Below, one piece after another: positions 31,920 through 42,070 of a DNA stretch of 64,000 nucleotides. The DNA is taken from contig NZ_CP013378.1 in assembly GCF_001718415.1 (NCBI RefSeq), forward strand, positions 1,798,001 to 1,862,000. Reading direction: 5' to 3'. The notes under the pieces were generated by a model, which worked only from the letters and a program-made list of their open reading frames with translations, did no database searches and was not told the origin of the DNA. Every line of letters starts with the position of its first letter. Positions within the stretch are counted from its first letter, which is position 1. The stretch is from Burkholderia pseudomultivorans. GTDB taxonomy: Bacteria; Pseudomonadota; Gammaproteobacteria; Burkholderiales; Burkholderiaceae. A program made the translations under genes and the position numbers.

Positions 31920-34900
31920 CTACCAGCTGTACCGGTAGCCGACCTGTCCGACGATCCCGCGCCGGTACGATCCGCCGATGTTGCGCGCGTACTTCGCGTT
32001 CGCGTACAGCTCGCCCGACTTGCCGAAGCCGGCGGTCACGCCGATGCCGAGTTCGTACCAGGTGCGGCCCAGGTGCGTCGCGAACGGCGTGCCGCCGACG
32101 ACGGTCTGGCCCGGCGACAGGAAGTCGTGCAGCACGTCGGCCGTGAAGTACGGCGTCGCGGCGCCGCCGCCGGCGCTCGACTCGAGGTTCGGCCGGAAGA
32201 TGCGCACGCCGACGCGGCCGCGCAGCGCGTTGCTCGTCGTGCCCGATACGGCCGACACGTTGTCGCTGAACCCGTTGAGCTTCACGTACTGGTACATCAG
32301 CTGCGCCTGCGGCTCGACCGCGATCGGCGTGCCGCCGATCGCGAACGGCTTGCCGACCTCCTGCGACAGCGCGACGCCGAAGCCGTTCTGCGACGCTTCG
32401 TTGCCGTAGCTGTCGCGATAGCGGTTGCCGTAGTGCGTGACCTGGCCGACGCTGTCGAAGTACGTGCCGTCGGGCAGGTACTTCGTCCAGTAGCCGCCGA
32501 GGCTCTGCGCATGCATCTGCACCGAGCCGGTCGAGGTCGACAGGTCCGGCGTGTCGGCGCGCGCGAGATCGGTGAAGCTCGCGTTCGACGTGCCGATGGT
32601 CGCGGTCACGCCCGCGTGCGTGCTGCCGCCGTTGGGCGTCTGGTCGAGCGTCCAGTCCTTGCCGAGCTGCGCGAAGAAGGTGCGCTCGTCGGCGGCGAAG
32701 CGGCCCGCATTCGCATCGAGACTCTGGCCGCCGATGCGCCCCCACACGCCGTCGCGGTTGCCGGGCTGCTGCTTCTCGAGGTTGTAGATGTCGCCGACGC
32801 GCTCGTGCAGCTTGCCGAGCGTCGAGAAGCCGTAGTCGACGTTGAGCAGCGGCGTCAGCGCATAGCCCGAGACGCCCGGGCGATAGGCGAGGGCGCCGCC
32901 GTTGCCGCTGCCGGACGGGCCGACCGGATCGCCCGGGTCGGTCGGGTCGAGCTGCGAGCGCAGATACCAGCCGTTCGCGTCGCCCTGGCCGCCGCGGTAG
33001 AGCCGGTACTCGTACGCACCGGCCTGCACCGGGCCCGCGAGATGGAACGCCGACGCGGTGGTCGTGCCGCCGTTGGCCGTGACGACCACCGGAATCCCGT
33101 CGCCGGTCGTCTGCGCGCCGGTGCCGGCCGTGTTGGCGATCTTCAGGCCGGTCGTGCCGCGCGCGGCACCGCCGTCGACGATCACGCGATCGGTCGGCGA
33201 CGCGTCGGCGCCGAGGAACGTGTTCAGCGCGATCGTGCCGCCGTTGCCGACGTAGCTGCCGGTCGTCAGCGTCTTGTAGCTGCCGCTCAGCGCCGGCGAG
33301 CCGGTCGGTGCGGCGACCGCGACCGTGCCCGCGTTCGTCAGGCTGCTCAGCACCGAGCTCGCCGTCATGTTCCAGGTGCTCGTGCCGTCGACCGTCAGTG
33401 CGACCGGATCGATCCGGCCGGTCAGCGTCGTGCGCTGGGTCAGGAACACGCTGCCGGTGCTGGATGCGTCGGAGACGATGTCGCCGGTCAGGTTCACGGC
33501 CGATGCGCTGAAGCTCGTGTGGCTGCCGTTCGACAGGTCCAGCAGCGTGCCGTTGCCGGTCGTCACGACCGTGCCGTTGCGCACTGCGATGTCGGCGGCG
33601 CCGCCGCGCGCGGCGAACGCCGGGCCGCCGGTCGACGTCACGCTGCCGCCGTCGACGAGCACCGAACTCGTCGCGCCGGTCGCGAGCGTGTCGGAGGTCA
33701 GCACGCCGGCCGTCGCGCCCTTGAGCGTCGTTCCCGTCAGCGCGAGCGCGCCGCCGCTGTCCGCGGTCGCGCCATGGCCGGCCGCGCTCGAAATCGACGA
33801 GCCCGTATCGGCGATGCGGCCGCCGTTCTGCGTGACGAGGCCGTCGGCGGCGGCGCCGGCCGTGCCGAGCTTCGTGCCCGACAACAGTGCCGTCGCGCCG
33901 CTGCCGACGACGAGCGCGGCCGCGCCGGCGCCGGTTGTCGCGACGGTCGTGCCGCTGGCCGCGAGCGTCGAATCCGCGCCCGACACGACCATGCCGCGCG
34001 CGCCGTCGCCGGAGGTTCGCACCTGCGTAGCGGCATCGGTCGAGATCCGCGCGCCGGCGCCGCTCGACGACAGGCCGTCGGCGCCCGCGCCGGTCGTGCC
34101 GATCTGCGTGCCCGACAGCGCGATCGTCGTGCGGGCGCCGAGGTTGTCGATGCCCTTGCCGGAGCCGCCGACCGCGATCGACGTCGCGCCGGCCGCGATT
34201 CCGCCGTCCGACACGGTCGAGTCGATCAGCACGCCGTCGGCGCTGCCGTTCGCGACGACGCTGCCTGCGCCCGACAGTGCGACCGACGCACCGGCGCCCG
34301 TCAGGTGCACGCCGGCGACGCCGTCGTCGGCCTCGATCGAGCCCGTGTTGGTCAGCGTCGCCGACGCGCCCTGCACGAGTGCGCCGGTGCCGTCGGACAC
34401 GCGGATCGTCGAGGCGTTGTTCACCGTGCCCTGCGTGCCGACCACCACGCCGGTCGAGCCGGCGCCGGTCAGCAGCACGGTGTTGCGGTTCTCGAGCGTG
34501 CCGAGGTTCCGGGCGACGAAGCCCGTCACGCCCGCGGTCGACGACGTGACGGCGGCCTCGTTGGTCAGCTGCGTCGCGACCGGCGCACCGGCATTCGCGC
34601 CGGACAGGTCGTGCGGCTGGCCGTCGACGACGCCCGCGATCGCGCCGGCCGCATTCAGGTTGATCGTCGCGCCTGCGTCGATCGTGCCGGTCGCACCGCC
34701 CTCGACCGCGACGGCGATGCCGTTCGCGCCGTTGACGTTGTAGACCGCGTCGCCCGTCGACAGCGTGGTGCCGGCGTCGGTCGCGAGCACGCCGCGCGCG
34801 TGCTGGCCGTCGACGTTGGTCGTCAGCGTGCCGGCCGTCGATGCGCCCGTATAGGCCGCGCCGCCCGCGACGCGGAACAGCGTCGAATCGTCGGTGCCGA

Positions 34901-37178
34901 CCGTGAGGTTCTGCGCGGCCACGTTGATCTTCGAGCCGGCGCCGTACGCGTAGAAGCCGATCTGGTTCGTGCCCGACACGAAGTTCGGTACCGCGTTGGC
35001 GCCGACGTCGATGGTCGCGCCGGCGCGCGCGTGTACGCCGATCGCGCCGTTGCCCGTCAGGTTCAGCGCGCCGTCGAGCCGGGCCGTCGCGTTCGGCCCT
35101 TCGGCCCACACGCCGTAGTTGCGCATGTCCGACGCCGGATCGAGCGCGCCGGCCACGTCGATCGTGCCGGTCGAGGTCGCGGACGTCGCCGTCGCGCCGT
35201 TGCCGACGACCATGATGCCGATCCCGTTCACGCCGTTCAGCGTGATGGTGCCGGTGTTGGTCACGGTCGCGCCGCTGTTGGCGGCCAGCATGCCGACGTT
35301 GGCGAGCGGCGTGCCCGGCGCCGCGCCGTTGACGGCGATCGTGCCGGCGTTGGTCAGCGTGCCGGCGGTCGAGCCGATGCTCGCCATCGCGGCGCCGTTC
35401 TGCGTCTGCGAGCCGATCACGATCGTGCCGAGGTTGCTCGCGGTGCCGGACTGGCCGAGCAGCACGCCGTACGCATGCGCGGACAGCGCGACGTCGTTCG
35501 CGGCTTCCGGCGCCGCGCCGTCGTACTGCGCGGCGCGGCCGAGATAGATCGTGCCGCCGGCCTCGTTCGTGAAGCTGCCGCCGGCGACGAGCCCGCCGAT
35601 CACCTGGCTGTCGAGCGTGGTCGCGTTGACGCCGACGTTGATCGTGCCGGCGTTCGACGCGGCCGCGCCGCCCGTCACGGCCACCGCGTAGCTCTGCAGG
35701 TCCGGGCGGTCGCCATTCAGCGTCCAGGCGCCGACGTTCATCACGCCGTTGTTGACGAAGGTCGTGCCCTTGCCGTTCGCGTAGACGCCGAAGCCCTCGG
35801 TGTACGCGCCGAAGCCGAAGTTGTCGGGCGCTGCGCTGCCGCCCGTGTTGAAGTTGTCGCCGGCCGCGTAGCCAGCGGAGATCGCGCCGTTGTTGACGCC
35901 GCTCGCGCCGCTCAGCAGGCGGACCAGCGTGAAGTCGCCCGACAGGCTGCCGTCGTTGACGAAATGCGCGCCGTTTTCCGCGAGCACGGCCGAACTCGAC
36001 TCGATCGTGTTGGTGCCGCGAAAATCGATCTGGCCACCCGTGCCGATATGCAGCGTGGCGTTTGCGCCGGTGCCGTGCATGACCGACAGGTGGTCGATCG
36101 GCAGCGCGTTCTTGTCGCCCGCGGACACGTCGTTCGCATACTGGAAGGTTTCCGGCGAGATCGTGACGGCCTGGCCGAACGCGCTGTCGTAGGCGGCCTG
36201 CGAGCCGAGCGCGCCGCTCTGGATCGAGCGCACCAGGAAGTCGTTGTACGCGGCGAGCGACGCGGCGTCGGTGACGGTCCAGGTGCTGCCGTCGAAGGCG
36301 GTGAAGGTGCCGGCGTAGGTCGGCACGTCGAGCTGGATGCTGCCGACCGGGCCGCCGTTCGCGAGATAGTCGCCGGTGGTGAACCAGACCTGGTTGCGCG
36401 AATTCCAGTTGACGACGCTCGGCGCCGCACCGGTGCCGTCCGCGAAGGTCAGGTCGGTCTGCTTGGCCGCCATCGTGATCGCGTTGCCGGCCGCCGACGG
36501 CGCATTCGCCGGATTGCCGATCGACACGTCGAGCGTGCCGCCGCCGTTTGCGACCGTGCCGATGCGCGTGTTCACGTACTGGTTGCCGTTCACGTCGTGA
36601 TAGACGGGCACGTCGACCGAGCCCGCGTTCGACGCGGCGAATTCGGACGAGTTGTAGGTCGCGATCGACGTATGCGCGCCGGTGATCGAGTCGGGCGTGC
36701 TGACGCTCTGCGTCTTGCCGCCGAGCGACAGTTGCGGCTGGCCCGGGTCGCCCGACACGGTCGACGTGCTGCCGAGCGGCGCCATCGTGTAGCCCGCGTC
36801 GCCGGTGGCGCCTGTCCATGCGCCGGTGACGCCGATCCTGTCGCCGCCCGAGACGGTCGCGGCGCCGGCCAGGTTGTCGTTGGCGACCGGCCCGTAGCCG
36901 CCGATCGCGCAGGCGCCGCCGGTCGCGACCGGCGCGCCGTTGCCGCAGCTCGACGCGTACGCGGCGCCGGAGGACAGCGCGGTCAAGGTGGTCAAGGTGG
37001 TCAACGCGACGCCCAGCGCGGCGACGCGCAGTCGCGGCCGGCAGGCGGCGGCCGGCGTGACGATGCTGCCTGCGCCGGACCGGCTGCCCGAACGCTTGCC
37101 GCGTGCCCGCGAGGTTTCCGCCACCGCGACCCAGCACCCGGAGGTCTCGCTCCATATCGATCGAAATGAGTGATTCAC
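31920..37178 (-). CDS. Large type V autotransporter
   Basis: The 1752-residue protein appears to be exported and then displayed through its own beta-barrel. From a GTG at 37178 it opens with an extended signal peptide region (NHSFRSIWSETSGCWVAVAE), a basic ARGKRS and a hydrophobic core ending at AYA/SS near residue 75. The passenger (about 76-1430) is Ala/Gly/Thr/Asn-rich with repeated N-x-G-T-I and A-T-V-x-N-T-G-T-I strands, as in beta-helix adhesins. The C-terminal barrel (about the last 290 residues, from GVWGRIGGQSLD) ends in YRYSW, with the terminal aromatic expected of outer-membrane barrels. GGGG-type Shine-Dalgarno sequence precedes the GTG. The target is unknown; adhesin or biofilm roles are inferred from the family. 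Confidence 0.88.
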   Translation of the reverse strand: MNHSFRSIWSETSGCWVAVAETSRARGKRSGSRSGAGSIVTPAAACRPRLRVAALGVALTTLTTLTALSSGAAYASSCGNGAPVATGGACAIGGYGPVANDNLAGAATVSGGDRIGVTGAWTGATGDAGYTMAPLGSTSTVSGDPGQPQLSLGGKTQSVSTPDSITGAHTSIATYNSSEFAASNAGSVDVPVYHDVNGNQYVNTRIGTVANGGGTLDVSIGNPANAPSAAGNAITMAAKQTDLTFADGTGAAPSVVNWNSRNQVWFTTGDYLANGGPVGSIQLDVPTYAGTFTAFDGSTWTVTDAASLAAYNDFLVRSIQSGALGSQAAYDSAFGQAVTISPETFQYANDVSAGDKNALPIDHLSVMHGTGANATLHIGTGGQIDFRGTNTIESSSAVLAENGAHFVNDGSLSGDFTLVRLLSGASGVNNGAISAGYAAGDNFNTGGSAAPDNFGFGAYTEGFGVYANGKGTTFVNNGVMNVGAWTLNGDRPDLQSYAVAVTGGAAASNAGTINVGVNATTLDSQVIGGLVAGGSFTNEAGGTIYLGRAAQYDGAAPEAANDVALSAHAYGVLLGQSGTASNLGTIVIGSQTQNGAAMASIGSTAGTLTNAGTIAVNGAAPGTPLANVGMLAANSGATVTNTGTITLNGVNGIGIMVVGNGATATSATSTGTIDVAGALDPASDMRNYGVWAEGPNATARLDGALNLTGNGAIGVHARAGATIDVGANAVPNFVSGTNQIGFYAYGAGSKINVAAQNLTVGTDDSTLFRVAGGAAYTGASTAGTLTTNVDGQHARGVLATDAGTTLSTGDAVYNVNGANGIAVAVEGGATGTIDAGATINLNAAGAIAGVVDGQPHDLSGANAGAPVATQLTNEAAVTSSTAGVTGFVARNLGTLENRNTVLLTGAGSTGVVVGTQGTVNNASTIRVSDGTGALVQGASATLTNTGSIEADDGVAGVHLTGAGASVALSGAGSVVANGSADGVLIDSTVSDGGIAAGATSIAVGGSGKGIDNLGARTTIALSGTQIGTTGAGADGLSSSGAGARISTDAATQVRTSGDGARGMVVSGADSTLAASGTTVATTGAGAAALVVGSGATALLSGTKLGTAGAAADGLVTQNGGRIADTGSSISSAAGHGATADSGGALALTGTTLKGATAGVLTSDTLATGATSSVLVDGGSVTSTGGPAFAARGGAADIAVRNGTVVTTGNGTLLDLSNGSHTSFSASAVNLTGDIVSDASSTGSVFLTQRTTLTGRIDPVALTVDGTSTWNMTASSVLSSLTNAGTVAVAAPTGSPALSGSYKTLTTGSYVGNGGTIALNTFLGADASPTDRVIVDGGAARGTTGLKIANTAGTGAQTTGDGIPVVVTANGGTTTASAFHLAGPVQAGAYEYRLYRGGQGDANGWYLRSQLDPTDPGDPVGPSGSGNGGALAYRPGVSGYALTPLLNVDYGFSTLGKLHERVGDIYNLEKQQPGNRDGVWGRIGGQSLDANAGRFAADERTFFAQLGKDWTLDQTPNGGSTHAGVTATIGTSNASFTDLARADTPDLSTSTGSVQMHAQSLGGYWTKYLPDGTYFDSVGQVTHYGNRYRDSYGNEASQNGFGVALSQEVGKPFAIGGTPIAVEPQAQLMYQYVKLNGFSDNVSAVSGTTSNALRGRVGVRIFRPNLESSAGGGAATPYFTADVLHDFLSPGQTVVGGTPFATHLGRTWYELGIGVTAGFGKSGELYANAKYARNIGGSYRRGIVGQVGYRYSW

Positions 37179-37755
37179 GACATGCCCCTTTTCTTCTTTT
37201 GAAGTGATATTCACCGCGATACGGTGAAAGCGCGTTCCGCGGTGAATCAATATCCGGAATGGACATGCGGCGACCGTGGCGGTATTTCGCGCCAGTCGCA
37301 TTTCGCTACACCGAGGATGAGGGGAGTCTACTGACTGTGCGAGCGATCGATTATCAAAAAAATCAAAATCGTGGCGTTAATGCCGATTCAATCCGGTATT
37401 TCTGGAATGTGTGATCGTGCGAACCGAAAGCCTTGGTGGGCAATGGTTTGGCGGGGATTGTGCGGTGGTGCGGGGAATTGCCGGATTGGTGGTGTGGCGC
37501 ACGGTTCGGCAAATTTCGACGCGTTAAAATGTGGTTTCGGGATTATATTATTTTGGCGGTTTGCGATTTTTTGTTTCGCACATGGATTATTTTTCGCCTG
37601 AAAATTAATAAAATCAAGCGAATATTGCGGCGCGGCGCGCTGATTTTATGGATTGTGGTCCGGATCAAACGAAAGCGGGCGGTGCAGCGGATTGTCGGCC
37701 GCGAAATGCGGCGCTCGGGAGGGCAGGAACGGCGCGCGACGGGCGCGCGCCGCGT
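37179..37755. other. A+T-rich non-coding gap upstream of the autotransporter
   Basis: This 577-base gap is unusually A+T-rich for the window, especially about 37340-37640, with runs such as ATCAAAAAAATCAAAATC and AAAATTAATAAAATCAAG. It must contain the autotransporter promoter. It looks like a stretch that nucleoid proteins of the H-NS type would bind. Its short open frames (for example 37371-37601) lack ribosome binding sites and family features. I see no RNA gene in it. Confidence 0.55.
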
Positions 37756-38670
37756 TCAGAAATCGATCGCGTCGTCGGCGTCCGCGTCGGCGCCTTCCGC
37801 GAGCGCGGCACGGCGCGTGTCGCACGGTGCGGATGCGGACGGATCGAGCGACGGGTTGCGCAGCTTCTCGAGCACGCGCTCCGGCACCGGAATCTGCATA
37901 CGCGCCGCGACGTCGCCGCACTGGAACATGATCAGCTCGCCGGGCTCGAACGCGGTCCAGACTTCGTTGTCGGTGAGCGGCTGGGTCGCGATCACCGCGA
38001 CGCGATCCTCGGGCGTCGTGTATTTCGCGAAGTCGATCGACAGGTCCTCGTCGACCAGATGCGCGGTCGAGAACGGCCAGCGGCGCACCAGGTAGTGCAG
38101 CCGCGTCGAGCAGTGCGCGAACAGCGCCTGGCCGTTCGACATCAGGAAGTTGAACACGCCGTGATCGGTGATCCCGCGCGTCAGCTCGCCGACGCGCTCG
38201 AACAGCTCCGGCAGCGGCGGCTGCGCGCCCGGGAACGCCTCGCGCAGCCCCTGCATCAGCACGCAGAACGCCTGCTCGCTGTCGGTCGTGCCGACCGGGT
38301 GATAGACGCTGCCTTCGAGGTCGGGTTCGTAGTCCTGCAGATCGCCGTTATGCGCGAAGATCCAGTGCCGGCCCCACAGCTCGCGCATGAACGGATGGCT
38401 GTTCTCGAGCAGGATGTGCCCCTGCGTGGCCTTGCGGATGTGCGCGATCGTGTTCTTCGACTTGATCGGGTAGCGCTTCACCATTTCGGCGATCGGCGAC
38501 GTCGCCGAGGCCTGCTGGTCGATGAACAGGCGGCAGGCCTTGTCTTCGAAGAAGGCGATTCCCCAGCCGTCGGCGTGGTGATCGGTGAGCCCGCCCCGGG
38601 CCGCGAAACCTGTGAAGGAGAATGTGACGTCCGTCGGCGCGGCGCAGTTCATTCCTAGGAGTTGGCACAT
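37756..38670 (-). CDS. Class II glutamine amidotransferase (YafJ-like)
   Basis: The 304-residue protein is a glutamine amidotransferase of the N-terminal-nucleophile type, with Cys2 exposed after Met removal (MCQLLGMNC). Conserved segments include DHHADGWGIAFFED (about 30-43), IAHIRKATQG (about 74-83) and RHWIFAHNGDL (about 100-110). It resembles E. coli YafJ, whose substrate is not firmly known. The C-terminus beyond about 270 is Asp/Ala-rich. It is divergent from pyrC with a 213-base gap. Confidence 0.85.
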   Translation of the reverse strand: MCQLLGMNCAAPTDVTFSFTGFAARGGLTDHHADGWGIAFFEDKACRLFIDQQASATSPIAEMVKRYPIKSKNTIAHIRKATQGHILLENSHPFMRELWGRHWIFAHNGDLQDYEPDLEGSVYHPVGTTDSEQAFCVLMQGLREAFPGAQPPLPELFERVGELTRGITDHGVFNFLMSNGQALFAHCSTRLHYLVRRWPFSTAHLVDEDLSIDFAKYTTPEDRVAVIATQPLTDNEVWTAFEPGELIMFQCGDVAARMQIPVPERVLEKLRNPSLDPSASAPCDTRRAALAEGADADADDAIDF

Positions 38671-38883
38671 TTTACTTGGGGCGGCTGGTCGAAGCGGGGT
38701 AACGAACCGGGTGAACCCCGGTACAATGCGGGTTCTAGCATATCACCGAGCCCGGAGCGGTAAAAAGCGGATTCCGCCGGCCGAAGGCCCCGTGTTGCGG
38801 TTTGCCGTCAGTCGGCCCGCGCACGCGCGTTCCGGCCCCGCCGATCGTCCGCCCGTTCCAGCCCGTTCCTCACGACGCCTCCT

Positions 38884-39948
38884 ATGACTGCCTCGAACGC
38901 TACCTCTCCGGCGACGCTGTCGCTCGCCCGTCCCGACGACCTGCACCTGCATCTGCGGGACGGCGACATGCTGGCCGCCGTGCTGCCGCATACCGCGCGC
39001 CAGTTCGCCCGCGCGATCGTCATGCCGAACCTGAAGCCGCCGGTGACGACCACCGCGCATGCGCAGGCCTATCGCGAGCGGATCCTCGCCGCGCTGCCGG
39101 CCGGCATGGCGTTCGAGCCGCTGATGACGCTGTACCTGACCGACAACACGTCGCCCGACGAAATCCGCCGCGCGAGAGAGAGCGGCTTCGTGCACGGCGT
39201 GAAGCTGTATCCGGCCGGCGCGACGACGAACTCCGACCACGGCGTCAGTGATCTCGCGAAGTGCGCGAAGGCGCTCGAAGCGATGCAGGAAGCCGGCATG
39301 CCGCTGCTCGTGCACGGTGAGGTGACCGATCCGGCGGTCGACATGTTCGATCGCGAGAAGGTCTTCATCGACCGCGTGATGACGCCGCTGCGCCGCGATT
39401 TCCCGGGCCTGAAGGTCGTGTTCGAGCACATCACGACGAAGGACGCCGCCGACTACGTGCGCGACGCCGACGCGGCGCCGGGCCTGCTCGGCGCGACGAT
39501 CACGCCGCAGCATCTGCTGTACAGCCGCAACGCGCTGTTCGTCGGCGGGATTCGTCCGCATTACTACTGCCTGCCGGTGCTGAAGCGCGAGACGCATCGC
39601 GTCGCGCTGGTCGAAGCGGCGACCTCGGGCAATCCACGCTTCTTCCTCGGCACCGACAGCGCGCCGCACGCGCGCGACGCGAAGGAAACCGCCTGCGGCT
39701 GCGCGGGCTGCTATACGGCGCTGCACGCGCTCGAGCTGTATGCGGAAGCGTTCGACCAGGCCGGCGCGCTCGACAAGCTGGAAAACTTCGCGAGCCGCTT
39801 CGGCGCCGATTTCTACGGGCTGCCGCACAGCACCGAGACGATCACGCTGCGCCGCGAAACCTGGGAGCTGCCGCGCGAGGTCTTCGCGGGCGATACGCCG
39901 GTCGTGCCGCTGCGCGCCGGCGAGACGCTCGGCTGGAAACTCGCGTGA
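38884..39948 (+). CDS. pyrC: Dihydroorotase
   Basis: PyrC (354 residues) closes carbamoyl aspartate to dihydroorotate in pyrimidine synthesis. It is a class II zinc enzyme: His21 and His23 in [10 protein letters not shown], the carboxylated Lys near 108 in HGVKLYPAG, His in LLVHGEV and FEHITTKDA, and the catalytic Asp in [10 protein letters not shown]. Length matches E. coli PyrC (348). The next gene overlaps its stop. Confidence 0.96.
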   Translation: MTASNATSPATLSLARPDDLHLHLRDGDMLAAVLPHTARQFARAIVMPNLKPPVTTTAHAQAYRERILAALPAGMAFEPLMTLYLTDNTSPDEIRRARESGFVHGVKLYPAGATTNSDHGVSDLAKCAKALEAMQEAGMPLLVHGEVTDPAVDMFDREKVFIDRVMTPLRRDFPGLKVVFEHITTKDAADYVRDADAAPGLLGATITPQHLLYSRNALFVGGIRPHYYCLPVLKRETHRVALVEAATSGNPRFFLGTDSAPHARDAKETACGCAGCYTALHALELYAEAFDQAGALDKLENFASRFGADFYGLPHSTETITLRRETWELPREVFAGDTPVVPLRAGETLGWKLA

Positions 39949-40832
39949 GCGGCGCGCCGCCGCGTGACGCCGGCCATGCGGCCGGCGGCGGGGCGGCGGA
40001 TTTCGCGCGGATCGACTGGTCCGCGCCCTGGCTGGCCGGCTATGTGCAGCCGGGCCGCGCCGTGCAGGCGGCCGCGCTGGCCGGCGACGCCGCGATGCTC
40101 GATGCGCTGAACGGCGCACCCGGCGCACTCGCCGACGGCGCGCGCGTCAGCGGCCGCGGCAAGCCGCTGCGTTTCGTGCCGCAGGCCGAACTGCCGCCCG
40201 GCGTGGCCTACGAGACCCATATCGCCGCCACCGGCGGCGTGCCGACCCGGCACAACCTCCACGATTTCTTCAACGCGCTGGTCTGGTTCGCGTATCCGCG
40301 CATCAAGGCCGCGCTGAACGCGCGCCAGTCCGCGGCGATCGACGCGGCCGGCGGCATTGGGCCCGTGCGCGGCCCGTTGCGCGACGCGCTGACGCTGTTC
40401 GACGAGAATGCGGCGCTGTTCGTGACCGCCGATCGCGCGCTCGCCGACGCGCTGCGCGGCTTCGACTGGCAGCGGCTGCTGGTGGCCGCGCGCGACGCGT
40501 GGGGCGCGCGCTGCGAGGTGCGGCTCGTCGGCCATGCGCTGCTCGAGAAGCTCGTTGCGCCTTACAAGTCCTGCACCGCGCACGCGTGGATCGTCGAAGT
40601 GAGCGCAGACTATTTTTCGTGGCCCGACGCGCGCCGCGCCGCGCATGTCGACGCGCAGGTCGCCGCCGAGCTTGCGGCGCGCGAGCTGACGAGCCGCGAT
40701 TTCTCGCCGCTGCCGGTGCTCGGCGTGCCGGGCTGGTGGGCGGCGAACGCCGACCCGGCGTTCTACGCGGATCCGGCCGTATTCCGCAGCGGCCGCCGCA
40801 CGCGCGCTGCCGGCGGCGGCGCGCAGTGCTAG
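39945..40832 (+). CDS. DUF3025 protein
   Basis: The 295-residue protein of unknown function starts with a GTG overlapping the pyrC stop by 4 bases, so the two are translationally coupled. The DUF3025 hallmark [29 protein letters not shown] lies near 101-129. It has no signal peptide or membrane segment. Its stop codon TAG forms part of the -10 box of the downstream RNase P RNA gene. Confidence 0.82.
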   Translation: MSGAPPRDAGHAAGGGAADFARIDWSAPWLAGYVQPGRAVQAAALAGDAAMLDALNGAPGALADGARVSGRGKPLRFVPQAELPPGVAYETHIAATGGVPTRHNLHDFFNALVWFAYPRIKAALNARQSAAIDAAGGIGPVRGPLRDALTLFDENAALFVTADRALADALRGFDWQRLLVAARDAWGARCEVRLVGHALLEKLVAPYKSCTAHAWIVEVSADYFSWPDARRAAHVDAQVAAELAARELTSRDFSPLPVLGVPGWWAANADPAFYADPAVFRSGRRTRAAGGGAQC

Positions 40833-40835
40833 AAT
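40830..40835 (+). promoter_or_regulatory. -10 box of rnpB inside the preceding stop codon
   Basis: TAGAAT at 40830-40835 is a good -10 element 10 bases before the RNase P RNA 5' end. Its first three bases are the stop codon of the DUF3025 gene. The -35 region would lie in that gene's last codons and is weak. Confidence 0.6.
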
Positions 40836-40845
40836 GCGCGTCGCA

Positions 40846-41252
<407 letters not shown>

Positions 41253-41268
41253 GCCGCTCGAATACACG

Positions 41269-41306
41269 AAGGGCCGGCGCTCCGCGAAGAGCGTCGGCCC
41301 TTTTTT
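41269..41306 (+). terminator. Terminator of rnpB
   Basis: A 14-bp stem (AAGGGCCGGCGCTC / GAGCGTCGGCCCTT, one G-U pair) with a 6-base loop is followed by T. The minus side also has a short T run, so it could serve the convergent OsmC gene. Confidence 0.85.
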
Positions 41307-41322
41307 CATGCGCGCCGTCGAC

Positions 41323-41745
41323 TCAGGCGGCGACGATGTCGAACGAATGCGTGAGTTCGGCCGTCTTCGCGATCATGATCGACGCGGAACAGTACTTGTC
41401 GTGCGACAGGTTGATCGCGCGCTCGACCGTGGCCGGGTTCAGGTTGCGGCCCGTGACGGTGAAGTGGAAGTGGACCTTGGTGAACACCTTAGGATCTTCG
41501 CTGGCGCGCTCGGCCTTCAGCGTGACCGAACAGCCGGTGACGTCCTGGCGGCTCTTCTTCAGGATCAGCACGACGTCGTACGCGGTGCAGCCGCCGGTGC
41601 CGACCAGCACCATTTCCATCGGACGCGGCGCGAGGTTGTGACCGCCGCCCTCGGGCGCGCCGTCCATTGCGACGAGGTGGCCGCTTCCGGTCTGGGCGGA
41701 AAACGCCATGCCGTCCTGACCCATCCAGCTTACTTTGCATTCCAT
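41323..41745 (-). CDS. OsmC-family protein
   Basis: The 140-residue protein belongs to the OsmC/Ohr superfamily of thiol peroxidases, closest in look to the YhfA branch. The two redox cysteines are Cys53 (GTGGCTAYDVV) and Cys119 (HDKYCSASIMI). Its role is probably reduction of organic or fatty-acid hydroperoxides, though the substrate is unproven. The frame extends upstream to 41880, but MECKVSWMGQDGMAF at 41745 is the family start. Confidence 0.87.
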   Translation of the reverse strand: MECKVSWMGQDGMAFSAQTGSGHLVAMDGAPEGGGHNLAPRPMEMVLVGTGGCTAYDVVLILKKSRQDVTGCSVTLKAERASEDPKVFTKVHFHFTVTGRNLNPATVERAINLSHDKYCSASIMIAKTAELTHSFDIVAA

Positions 41746-41995
41746 GCTTGCGCTCCAGCGTTGCCTGATTCGAATTCGATCCGGCATTGTAGCCCGCCGC
41801 GCCACGCCCGGCTGATGCGGCGCAGGAGCCATGGCGCCGCACCTGCGCAGGGGCCGCGCGACCGGCCGTCGAGCGGCCATTTCCCTGCCGGGTTTAGGGG
41901 TTTTACTCTAGATGTGCGCGGTCGAAGCTGCGTCGATCCTGCTTCAGTCGATTGATTTATAAGGGGAAATCCGGATTTTCGAGTGCCGACCCGAT

Positions 41996-42031
41996 ATTTC
42001 GCATTATGGTTTGAGATTTCGTAATGCAAAT
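41996..42031. promoter_or_regulatory. Inverted repeat upstream of the candidate sRNA promoter
   Basis: GCATTA (42001-42006) and TAATGC (42022-42027) form a perfect pair, flanked by ATTT and AAAT that extend it apart from one extra C. The right arm ends 5 bases before the -35 box at 42036. It is a possible activator or repressor site for the RNA gene. The surrounding stretch 41880-42030 is A+T-rich and shows no gene. Confidence 0.4.
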
Positions 42032-42035
42032 TTTC

Positions 42036-42064
42036 TTGTGAAGTCGGCGACGCGTTCGTATAAT
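42036..42064 (+). promoter_or_regulatory. Strong sigma-70 promoter of the candidate sRNA
   Basis: TTGTGA (-35, 42036-42041) and a perfect TATAAT (-10, 42059-42064) have the ideal 17-base spacing. Transcription should start near 42071. No protein gene follows on this strand before the terminator at 42133-42162. Confidence 0.75.
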
Positions 42065-42070
42065 GCGTCT

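Noticed and set aside
31768..37266. Two further open frames of about 1800 codons overlapping the autotransporter (one on each strand)
   Set aside because: They are Arg/Gly-rich shadows caused by the repetitive, stop-poor passenger sequence. Only the frame at 31920-37178 has a signal peptide, repeats and a beta-barrel.
37371..37601. A 76-codon plus-strand frame in the A+T-rich gap
   Set aside because: No ribosome binding site, no family features and a composition unlike a Burkholderia gene.
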